Shown here: piece after piece, positions 55,807-64,000 of the stretch | Numbering within the stretch: position 1 is the first letter of the stretch | How the letters are laid out: every line of letters begins with the position of its first letter | From: Cladophialophora immunda | Taxonomy: Eukaryota > Ascomycota > Eurotiomycetes > Chaetothyriales > Herpotrichiellaceae | Length of the DNA stretch: 64,000 bases | NCBI RefSeq assembly: GCF_000835495.1 | Contig: NW_015622544.1 | Location: forward strand, 2,260,855 to 2,324,854 | Direction of reading: 5' to 3' | Made by a program: the position numbers and the translations under genes | The notes under the pieces: generated by a model | Seen by the model: only the letters and a program-made list of their open reading frames with translations | Told to the model about the DNA's origin: nothing | The model's database searches: none

Positions 55807-57131
55807 AAGGTCAGACTGATTTCCCATGTTCGGACCCAAGAGATATCCGACAAAGACTACGGCTGTGAAAGGGGGTGTTTATGATATCCAGTGTCTTGAC
55901 GCTGACACATCCGGAACAGTCCGAGATAAGACACGGAGATGAGGGTTCTCAAGTGAGGATGTTTGACAAGCACTGATGGATTGTCCGGATGGCCGCAGAG
56001 GGTCCATTGCAAGGCCTTGTCCTTCTATACTTCCAAGTAGGTAGTGGAGGGTCAGACGTCTGATCACGAGATACAGTCAGGTCAGACTCTGGTCGGTGAT
56101 GGATGGTGATGACGATGGTGAAGAGAAGCTGGGCCTTGTCACATGCCACTGAACGGCCCCTGCCATTTGTTTTTTTCCGGGCGCCAAGGCCCGGGAGGAC
56201 CTTTGGACGGCGCTAAGCGGTTCTGGGACAAGCGGCTTTCTAGCAGGCGAGTCACATGAACCGCCTCTTCCCCCGTGACGCCCGTCGCCCGCCGCCCGCC
56301 ACCTGTCGCTTGTCGTTGTTTCCCTCTAGAATCCCGAAGCCTCGAGTATCTGAACCTGGAATGCTGCAATTCCAGTCCTACTGCCCCAACCACCACTCAT
56401 CAATTTCTCGCAGCCCGCGGCGCCCCTGGGCCCGTGTCGTCTCTTTGTGAAAATCAAATTCGCGCCCAAAAACACCCCAGTCCTCCGTGTTGCGACTGTG
56501 ATTTCAGCTCAGCAGTGGTAAGTTCAACCTCAAGTCACCTGATGGCACCTGATCTCCTTCAACACCCTGTCCCGCTTCCCAGCCTGCGCGCTGGCGCAAC
56601 TTGATCGTGGTGATGTCGCTGCGACCAGCATGCGCGGCGCTGCCCATCTCACTCTCACTCCTCTGGACGGGCGCCTTCAGCGCGTCTGGACCAAGTCGAC
56701 GCGCTTGCAGTTGTGGTGCTCAGCGGCGCCGACAGTGAACGCAACTCGAAGCTTCACTGCGACTGAGACAACTGACCCAGGGACGCGCTCCAATTCACCA
56801 CCCACGGCGCCCCTTAGCCCGCAAAATGCAATCCTCATGTGACAAGTCGTCGCAACACACCATCTCTCTACTCATGCCTTCATCCCGCTTTTTCCTGACC
56901 TATTTCACCCATCCAGACCCAGGTGGTGTCCGTTGACCATGGCTAACCCTGCGATCATAGTTGACCACGGTCCCATCTCCACAGTCCCCCTCGCTGCCTC
57001 TCTGCACTTCGCCTTGCTGCCCCCTCCTCGCCAGCCAAACGCGGTGATTCGGGTCGGTGCCTGATTGTCGGAACTCTTAATACCAGCATTGACACCTTTG
57101 CAGCGCACTTTCCACACCCAATCTCTCAACA
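55807..57131. promoter_or_regulatory. 1.3-kb upstream region of the bHLH factor gene
   Basis: No coding frame with recognisable content. The last ~600 bases are C/T-rich and resemble a long 5' leader, with a possible GTAAGT donor at about 56519 that could start a leader intron. Small upstream frames occur (for example at 56630). Confidence 0.4.
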
Positions 57132-57962
57132 ATGGCGAACCCCCAGGTTTCCTCCACCACTGGTAACACTACCAATAAGCGCAAACGTGCTGTCGGCGAT
57201 CAGGAAATCGGACGTGAATCCAAGGTGCCCAACACGAATGGCGAGCATGATGCTACCAGCTTCAGTCTTCTTCTGCAGAGTGACACAATACTCGCAGATG
57301 ATAACGCTCGAACTGCCCAAGCAGCTCTTGCAGCCCCCGGCATGAATCCACCCACCTATCCCGAACCCAACCCAAACGACAGCAGCGCCGGTCTTCCATT
57401 CACCTTTGACGGCGGAAGCCCCCCCGTTCATGGTATGAGTTCCGCTCAAGCTCTTGTTGATGCTCGTGGCGGCGCCAATGCCAGTAACCCGGGAAAGCCC
57501 ACGGTGGGAAGCGCAGAGTGGCATCAGCTTCGTAAAGACAATCACAAAGAAGGTATGATATGCTCGCAGCCTGCATTGGCAGAGTCAAGTCGCTGACGTC
57601 GACGTTTTTCAGTTGAACGCCGTCGTCGCGAGGTCATCAACGAAGGCATCGAAAACATCGCCAAGATCGTGCCCGGCACCGAGAAGAACAAAGGCGCTAT
57701 CCTCCAACGCTCATACGAATACATCCAGGAATTCCACAACGAGAAGAACAAATGGGACAATGAGCGCGCTACCTTTGACATCGCCATCAAAGAACTGACC
57801 AGTCGGCTTGATCGAATGAAAGAGTCGGCGAGAACTGCGTGGGCCGAGTCCAGCAAGTGGCAATCCAGATGTCGCGAGGCCGGCTTGCCGTTCGACGACT
57901 ATGATGACGGCGGGTTGACTAGGCTCGACGATGAGGACGTCACTGCGACCCTCGGATCATGA
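57132..57962 (+). CDS. cbf1: bHLH transcription factor, Cbf1-like
   Basis: Predicted nuclear DNA-binding protein of the Cbf1 class, which binds RTCACRTG/CACGTG, and in yeasts serves sulfur-amino-acid genes and centromeres. Exons 57132-57552 and 57613-57962; 256 residues. The first 125 residues are low-complexity. The basic region HKEVERRRREVINEGI (residues 138-153) has the His138, Glu142 and Arg146 arrangement of class B CACGTG-binding bHLH proteins, and the 60-nt intron splits it after Glu140. Helix 1, loop (PGTEKNKGA), helix 2 (LQRSYEYIQEFHNEKNKW) and a leucine-poor coiled coil follow. Several perfect RTCACRTG sites occur in promoters of this window. Centromere binding is not inferred. Confidence 0.9.
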
Positions 57963-58796
57963 TCAATTCCCTTTCCTTCCGATAACTTGCATCCCGCATT
58001 GGTGAGGTGAGTTGGCTCGGTTTGACTCGACTACGGCTTTTGGTGTGGTGACATGGTGTTTTGGGCGTCAAATGGAAATGAACTGCAAATGTTATGAGTG
58101 ACTATGGGCGGGCGGGTTGGTCGGCCACACGTGGAGCACGGCAGCACAAAGGCAATAGATGAACAGCGATAATTTCGGCCCTGTGCTCAGCCAAGGCCAC
58201 TGCATACCGGTGTGTGAGTGTATCTAGAGATGACGGAACAAATTCCCCTGGGCGAGAAAAGTCTTCTATTCGCAGTCGCCCGAGCAAAGGCACCCGCGAA
58301 ACGAACATGCCTGGTCGGTAGCTGTGTGTGTATGTACTCGGTCCGCAGATAGCTTCTCCTGGAAGAGTGTTTTAACGCAGAGATTTCGCGCCCTGCTTTG
58401 AGATCAAGACGACCATGGTGACGGCTGTACTCGGTGTATGGAGTGTTTCAAAAGCCATGTGTGAACTCCCGCTACTTCGTACGAGGCGCCACTTGTGATC
58501 CCTGGATCGTGTCTCCTTCGATGCTCTCCTAAAGTATGTATGGAGGATGTATGTATGTATGTATATTAAGTACGCAGAGGGTGATTTCTTTTCCCTCAAT
58601 CCCGGCGGCCCCTTACCTTCAAAGCCCTCCTCTCTCTCAGCCACATAAGTACTGTAGGTCCTCCGTCCTTAGGTCGGCATTCGCTCTGAGAGATACATAC
58701 ATACGTACGTACATACCATAACACCAACCTCGCCAAATCACCAGGCCAAGTCCTCCGGAGGCCTCGCGCGCTCTCGCTGTCCAGAATCGATCAGAC
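57963..58796. other. Convergent 3' spacer with GTAT repeats
   Basis: 830 bases between the bHLH gene and the multi-TM gene. It has GTAT-rich sequence at 58535-58566 and its complement-like ATAC array at 58693-58717. A CACGTG core lies at 58128-58133. No gene seen. Confidence 0.45.
58535..58717. repeat. Opposed (GTAT)n and (ATAC)n microsatellites
   Basis: A GTAT-type run at 58535-58566 faces an ATAC/GTAC run at 58693-58717, so the two can pair as inverted arms of about 12 bases with ~130 bases between them. Probably simple-sequence DNA in a 3' region. Confidence 0.6.
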
Positions 58797-61010
58797 TCAG
58801 AAATGAGGAAACGCCTGAACCCAGGGGACCGTGTCGTACACGCCTGCTTCAACGCGCCGCAGACTCAGCAATGACTCCACGACGATGTAGAGCCTCGAAA
58901 ATAAATATAGAATGAGAGCAGCACAGATGACAACGCCGAATAGAAACAGACCGAGATAAGCGAGGCAAAAAAGCGCCAGGGAAACCAGGAGGTCCACAGT
59001 GAACCTCAAGCCTTGAAGTGCACCTGAACTTGTTCCACGCGGATCGGTCTTCGGGGACTGACTGGGATTCTCTGGTTGTTGAGGGTCATGGAAGAGTTCT
59101 TCAATATACTTCCAAACTGCATAGCAGGGTAGAAAGCCGAAGAAGAGGCAGATGAGAATGCCAAATGGAGCAACCAGCGTACAGCATGAGATCTTCCACA
59201 AGAGACCTTCAACCCCCGTGGGGAACCCATAGTTCCATAAGGCCAGATGAACAGCGGCATATGCCCCAGAAACCAGTCCCAACGACAAGGACGCACTCCA
59301 GAACATACCTCCATCTTCGATATCGAAAATATCGGATGCCGCCTCAGATGAGAGATTTGGCGATCGAAGGACGAAGGTGTTCATCGGATCAGTCCTTTTG
59401 CCATCTACCAAACCGTGCAAAGAGCGCAATCTGCAGATACTTGCTGGGTCGAGATTGATGCCTTCAGTTAGATCCATTTCTGAGATCTCTTGAGCATAAG
59501 CAACTCCTGCACGCTGCCAGCGTAGCATGTCTTTTCGAGATAGAGATATTGCCATCTTGTGGCAGATTCTGTTCCTGATCCGCCAGTCAGGAAAGTTGCG
59601 CACTGAATCAGCATCCCCTCTTACAGTCTTAGCTCCCTGTATTAGAAGGATCTTCAGGTCTGGTTCAACTTCGACAACATCCGGTCCAACGTGGTCCGGT
59701 CTGTGCAATCTCAATAATTTGGCCTCGAGGATTAAAAACAAGGTTGCCACGGTTGAGCGGGTTCGCGATGGCTTCGCCGTCGACCAAGCTGCGGGACCAA
59801 CGCCTGAACTGAGTGTTTGCCCTGTAACCAGAATCCTTGCCTGTGGTATTGCCGCCGCCGTAGGCACAGCCTGCTGGATGCTAACACAGTTATCGCTTTT
59901 ATTTGACATATTTTGTCTAGGAGGGATGTGTTCAAGGATGGACATGATTGTAGGGTCGTTGTTGGATAACTGTTCTGAGTCAAGTTGTTGCCGGTGTGTA
60001 TCGAAGATGAGTAAACAGGCTTCGCAGAATGTATGATCGAAGTGTAAAAGCACACATGGAAGCGATCCTTCACTGCCGAGTCGGGGAGACCCCTCCCAAC
60101 GTGTAAACGGCTTGCAAGCAGACCCATGTTGCCTCATCAGCTCAAGTGCTATCCTTTCAGGAGAAGCACCAGTATCCACCATCGTTGGATCCTTTATATT
60201 CAGCGGTTTTCGGAACCAGAATGCGTACATGAGCATGGCACAAAGGGCGTGCACAAGAGTATGGACCTCGAGGATGGTTAATGGGTAGCCAACTGCACGA
60301 CGTGATATGCACTGGAGCAATGTCCACGTCACCTGGACGAAGACCAACAGCTTCGCCAAATTGTCTGCCTTGCTTTTATCCCTGATTATCTCATCTTCGA
60401 CGTGGAAATGCTCCCAGCTCGACTTTTTGGCGTACTCAACCACTCCTTCAGGCGTCAACGTGACTCTTTGAACGTGATCGTAGATGTCGGAAACATCGAC
60501 GACTAAGCCGCCCATAACCACATAAAACCCGTACGTGAGTGAGACCGCAGGGGGAGCTGGCGACGACACCACCTCAGCTTAAGTGCTTTTCTCCGAAGGA
60601 GCCCGACTCTTTCTCAACAGCTCCAGCCAGCCGGAAATGGATGTAAGCTTCTGCCACAAAAGCTTCGTCGACAGCGGCGGCAGCCCGGCCTGTTCGAGTC
60701 TGACGTTGTACAGTTCGGCGCAGAAGGAGCTAGCGAGGTGGTATTGCTGCCATGCCGAGTATAGGACAATCTCGGGGGCAAGGATTGCAACCACAACCCA
60801 TTTGACTTTTCGCCAGAATTGAGCGTTGCCAGAATCTCCTCGCGCAGGAATGTTGATATGGATTGCCGAGTAGACACAAAGGAAGAGGGTGAAGAGACAG
60901 CTGTACAGAAGCGTCCATGTCCCGCGGCTGTCAGGCTCCGACTTCCAGCCAGTGACATATTGCGTTTTGTTAAGCGGCGATGTCGACCTCGATACTGCCA
61001 GGTCCAGCAT
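58797..61010 (-). CDS. Fungal multi-TM protein, frame interrupted by one TAA (likely intron)
   Basis: I recognise this as a widespread mould family of multi-TM proteins without known function. Two halves lie in one frame, 61010-60582 (MLDLAVSRSTSPLNKTQYVT...) and 60578-58797, separated by a single in-frame TAA at 60579-60581. The first half has two hydrophobic segments (GTWTLLYSCLFTLFLCVYSA, VKWVVVAILAPEIVLYSAWQ). The second has TYGFYVVMGGLVVDV, EDEIIRDKSKADNLAKLLVF, REGION-typical LEVHTLVHALCAMLMYAFWF and two C-terminal hydrophobic pairs. A 51-nt intron, 60607-60557 (weak GTCGGG donor, GTCGCCAG acceptor), would remove the stop and keep frame, giving 720 residues. Otherwise the gene is nonsense-interrupted. 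Both halves look well conserved, so I favour the intron. Confidence 0.75.
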
Positions 61011-61882
61011 ATTTTGCCGGCTTGAAATTAACGATCTATTCCCGAAGAAGGCAGTAGGCAGGTTAGAGAGAGGTTGAGAACGGAATGAGAAGAGAAAGAG
61101 AGAAAAATGGGGGGGATTGAAATGGTGAGGCTGAGTCTGTTGGCTGCTTGTATGGCTGGCGACAAAACGGCCCCCATGCCCGACCAAGAGCGAATGGTAG
61201 AAACTTGGCCCAATTCATTGGCGGACTCGACAGTCCTTGTTGCAGGGGCACAGCCACGGGCGAGACGAAAAGGTTCATTGTGGCAGCGGCCGACCAAGGG
61301 CCAGGGCTGTGCTGGTGCCTTTGGCTTCATTTGATTTATTGCTTCGATCATGATGATGTTGTTACCTTGTGCCATTGTTTGAATGGGCAGAATGAGATGA
61401 TACGGAGGTCCATACAGCCGGCGGTCCCATTTTATACGGCAGGCTACAGCAGCCAGTGCGCAATTGATACCCACACGTGACGAGACAAAATACACCACCC
61501 GTTCTTCCCATGAGCACCACCCAGCCCCATTTGCATATTGGTCTCACGACTCACGACTCACGGTATCTGTGCTCTGTGCGTGCCTGGATGTGTTTGTGTC
61601 CTATGATCGCTCGTGCCCTTTGCTTGTCATCTACGGAGTACCTGCGCCGGTGCTTGTACATGCGCCCCGTGCTAAATGCAAACACATGCAGTATGTCATC
61701 TGGGTATCGTCGTCATTATCGTCATGATATCCATCCACCACTCGCTACCCTCACCATCGTCTTGACGCTCCCTAATCCTCATTCACGGTGCGATGCCATT
61801 ATTGCTCTCATCCCTCGTTGCCTTGCAATCAAGAAAGCGAAAAGAGAAAAAAAAAAAAACACCCTTCTCAGCCCTCAATTCT
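61011..61882. other. Spacer between two minus-strand genes
   Basis: 870 bases that should hold the promoter of the multi-TM gene and the 3' end of the DUF2235 gene. A CACGTGAC site is at 61474-61481 and a 13-base A run at 61847-61859. No gene seen. Confidence 0.45.
61474..61481. promoter_or_regulatory. CDEI/E-box-like CACGTGAC site
   Basis: Reverse complement GTCACGTG matches RTCACRTG, about 465 bp upstream of the multi-TM gene. Inferred site. Confidence 0.4.
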
Positions 61883-63829
61883 CTACTCATCATCATCATA
61901 CCTGCGACTGCGCCGCCGTCTATGGCGATCTGCATCTCCGCTCTCTCGTCGTCTCCGGTGCCGTCTCGCCCTGTCGCGTTCCCTACTGTCGTCGCTATCC
62001 GGCGAGGCGTCGGCGTTCAGTGACCTTCCACTGCGTCTCCCGTTCATGCCCCCAGGCGGTGGCGGAGGGCCTCCAACAAAAGACCCAGGCGGGGGCTGTT
62101 GCATTCCACCCACTCCGTATGGGCTCATTCCTGGCGGAGGCGGACCCGGTCCGTTCGGCATACCATTCTGCCCGTGTCTTCGAGATCTCCTCTTCCCGCC
62201 CGGTCCACCAGTCGGCCGTAACTGCGTGACATAGTCGTAGACACGAGGACTCTGCCTCAAGAGCACCAGTTCGGTTTCGGACAGCTTCTCTTCGGGGATC
62301 CTGTCCTGCCCCCCTTTCTCCCCCTTCCCCCGCAACGAGTGCCCGTGGTTGTTCCACATCACCATCAATCCATCTTGATTTCCGCCGTGCCCCGGTCCGA
62401 CATATTCCACATCGAACGTCCAATCTCGTAGGGCAGGTGGATCGTAGTTGCCACGATCTTGGACTCCCGGGCCCTGCAGCCCCAGTCTCGCGCGCACAGA
62501 GGCGTGGATGAACTCGTTGGTCCCGCGTAATCTCTTGCTGGTAGTCCGTCCCGTGTTAGGGTCCGAGCGGAAGTAATTCCCAGGAGTCCTCGTCTTCGCG
62601 CCGGCCAATGCGTAAAGTCCCTTGACGGTATCGAATATCTCGCCAAAACTCCACCATCTCGTCTTCTGTCTCGTTTGCTTGTAGTAAGTGCGATTTTCCT
62701 CCCACAGTCCCATCAGACAATTCGGCCTGAAGTCCAGGAATGGTTCGAGTTTCGAGATCATCCACGCCAAGGTGATGTCCGCCAGCTGCTGGTCTTCGTA
62801 GCCGCCACCAACGTTGCTATGTGCTCCCGGAAACCAGCACTGGACGAGATTCGTCCTGTGATTGTCCCGCTTCTCCCACAACGCCGGAGTGAACGGAGCT
62901 CTTCGTTCGTCCAGCGCTAAAGCCTGGAACGCGTTCTCAATACACGGGTGCAATGTCGTGTCGTAGAATTCGTAGGCATGCATGCCGCGCGGCTGTAGTC
63001 TCAGACTCTCAAGCCAGGGCACGCGAGGGATACCGAGAGCACCGACCGTGTCCCAGCAGCACATCGCCTTGATCGGGACGTTCAACGTTGTCAATCCACG
63101 CCGCGCCAACTCCTGCACGTAGCGGTCGTCAAATCTTCCCTTCTCGGGGAATGGGATGTCAGGAAACTGTGAGACGTATCGATCGTCGGCGCGGTGTTCC
63201 CAGTCCTCGAAAATCTCGTTGAAATAAGGCAGCCCGCTTCGCGTGAGTAGACCCAATGCGCCGACCATGCCGCCCACCGACCGCGCCGTGAACGCACCAC
63301 GAGAAAACCCCATGAGGAATATCTCGTCGCCGGAGCGCCAATTCACAGCCAGGTACGTGTATGACATGCGCATATTTTCCTTCAACCCCAACCCTGTGGC
63401 TCCTCCGACTGCACGTGCCGCGGGGCCACCCATGGTTCCGACGCCAGCCTGGTAATTCACGATTTGAGGGATCCCGTCGCGCGATGTGTCTTTGATTGCC
63501 CAACCTATGCGCGAGACGTTCGATGGGGGCTGTTTATGCCCGTTTACAAGGCCGTTGTCAGCGTCGAGCCAAGTTCCGTCGCAGGTCACGATCAGGCGCT
63601 TTTTGGGGCCATGGATGGGTCTTTCAAGCGTGCCAGGCATAGGCCCCATTGTTGAAGCCAGAGGAGGTGGCTCGAGACGTGATTGTGGACGACTTAGGTT
63701 TGTGGGCGCGGCAGAGAGGGGAGGAGGAGCGAAGACAGTTGAGCCATGGGCACTGACGGGATAGCCTGGAGGTGGTGGAGGCGCAAGGCCAGATGCGACC
63801 GAAGAGCGAGCAGCAGGCGGCCGCGACAT
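61883..63829 (-). CDS. DUF2235 alpha/beta hydrolase (Tle1-like phospholipase domain)
   Basis: Predicted serine hydrolase of the DUF2235 family, related in fold to bacterial type VI effector phospholipases (Tle1) and common in moulds. Single exon; ATG at 63829 (MSRPPAARSSVASGLA) gives 648 residues. The first ~75 residues are Pro-rich. The domain begins at KRLIVTCDGTWLDADNG, holds the nucleophile elbow GFSRGAFTAR with Ser176 (G-x-S-x-G), and continues with LTTLNVPIKAMCCWDTVGAL, a conserved WDTVG, and CWFPGAHSNVGGGYEDQQLA (acid/His region). The last ~120 residues are Gly/Pro-rich then strongly basic (RRHRRRRESGDADRHRRRRS) and end DDDE, unlike a normal enzyme tail and perhaps nuclear or membrane-binding. 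Substrate unknown; lipase activity is inferred. Confidence 0.9.
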   Translation of the reverse strand: MSRPPAARSSVASGLAPPPPPGYPVSAHGSTVFAPPPLSAAPTNLSRPQSRLEPPPLASTMGPMPGTLERPIHGPKKRLIVTCDGTWLDADNGLVNGHKQPPSNVSRIGWAIKDTSRDGIPQIVNYQAGVGTMGGPAARAVGGATGLGLKENMRMSYTYLAVNWRSGDEIFLMGFSRGAFTARSVGGMVGALGLLTRSGLPYFNEIFEDWEHRADDRYVSQFPDIPFPEKGRFDDRYVQELARRGLTTLNVPIKAMCCWDTVGALGIPRVPWLESLRLQPRGMHAYEFYDTTLHPCIENAFQALALDERRAPFTPALWEKRDNHRTNLVQCWFPGAHSNVGGGYEDQQLADITLAWMISKLEPFLDFRPNCLMGLWEENRTYYKQTRQKTRWWSFGEIFDTVKGLYALAGAKTRTPGNYFRSDPNTGRTTSKRLRGTNEFIHASVRARLGLQGPGVQDRGNYDPPALRDWTFDVEYVGPGHGGNQDGLMVMWNNHGHSLRGKGEKGGQDRIPEEKLSETELVLLRQSPRVYDYVTQLRPTGGPGGKRRSRRHGQNGMPNGPGPPPPGMSPYGVGGMQQPPPGSFVGGPPPPPGGMNGRRSGRSLNADASPDSDDSRERDRARRHRRRRESGDADRHRRRRSRRYDDDE

Positions 63830-64000
63830 GGTTATAATGTCGAGAAGAGAGTTTCGGAGAAAGGTCAAGATGACATGGTGTACGAGTCTTGCTGTCGGCG
63901 CTTGCTGTTTACCCTGGCGTCAAGTGCTGGGCAAGGTCGCCTGCGTCTAGATGTGCGTTCTTGTAACGAGACTTCCATCGACTCGAGGTGTAGACAGGAG
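63830..64000. promoter_or_regulatory. Upstream region of the DUF2235 gene
   Basis: The last 171 bases of the window are upstream of the DUF2235 start. Nothing recognisable beyond a probable leader. Confidence 0.4.

Noticed and set aside
61477..62234. Long plus-strand frames opposite the DUF2235 C-terminus
   Set aside because: Antisense to a Pro/Gly/Arg-rich coding region, which commonly yields open antisense frames.

Overview
The window is nuclear DNA from a filamentous ascomycete (Pezizomycotina). The genes carry short GT-AG introns of about 48-75 nt with C/T-rich acceptors, and the gene set (Trs120/HypA, fused PabAB, DUF3684 protein, Fex, opsin-related protein, AcpA-type acetate transporter, Cwc24) is typical of moulds. 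A Eurotiomycetes, perhaps black-yeast (Chaetothyriales), origin is my guess from the overall protein flavour; I cannot run a placement. I find 24 supportable protein genes plus one probable decayed or poorly resolved gene, and no tRNA, rRNA, transposon or CRISPR. Exon joins were worked out by hand and checked for splice signals, reading-frame closure and family sequence continuity.

Layout. 0-10 kb: ribosomal protein eL39 (+), SKP1 (-), GPI mannosyltransferase SMP3 (+), RAD23 (-), MED6 (-). 9.9-14 kb: aminodeoxychorismate synthase (+) and a GC-rich SAM methyltransferase (+). 14.4-19.9 kb: a giant single-exon DUF3684 protein (-) with a sacsin/Hsp90-like ATPase motif set at the N-terminus and an HEXXH motif at the C-terminus. 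20.3-29.1 kb: TRS120 (+), proteasome chaperone POC3 (-, its coding end overlaps that of TRS120) and the DEAH helicase DHR1/ECM16 (+). 29.6-42.2 kb is gene-poor: APH-fold kinase (-), pepsin-fold membrane protein without catalytic Asp (+), cytochrome P450 (+), a broken-looking Cys-rich gene (-), opsin-related protein (+). 43-48.9 kb: fluoride exporter FEX (-), acetate-transporter-like protein (+), short-chain dehydrogenase (-). 49.5-58 kb: GPI13 (-), CWC24 (+), a 22-bp hairpin, NTA1 (+), CBF1-like bHLH factor (+). 58.8-63.8 kb: a fungal multi-TM protein (-) whose frame is interrupted by one TAA, and a DUF2235 alpha/beta hydrolase (-).

Most of the window is core housekeeping: translation (eL39, DHR1 in 18S processing), transcription and splicing (MED6, CWC24, CBF1), ubiquitin-proteasome work (SKP1, RAD23, POC3, NTA1), secretion (TRS120) and GPI-anchor synthesis (SMP3 and GPI13, which act in the same branch). 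The accessory-looking middle (29-49 kb) holds redox, membrane and transport genes separated by long gene-free stretches. No biosynthetic backbone enzyme is present, so I do not call a metabolite cluster. The most interesting objects are the ATPase-HEXXH protein, the catalytically dead pepsin-fold receptor-like protein, the interrupted genes near 40.5 and 60.6 kb, and the perfect hairpin at 54.27 kb.
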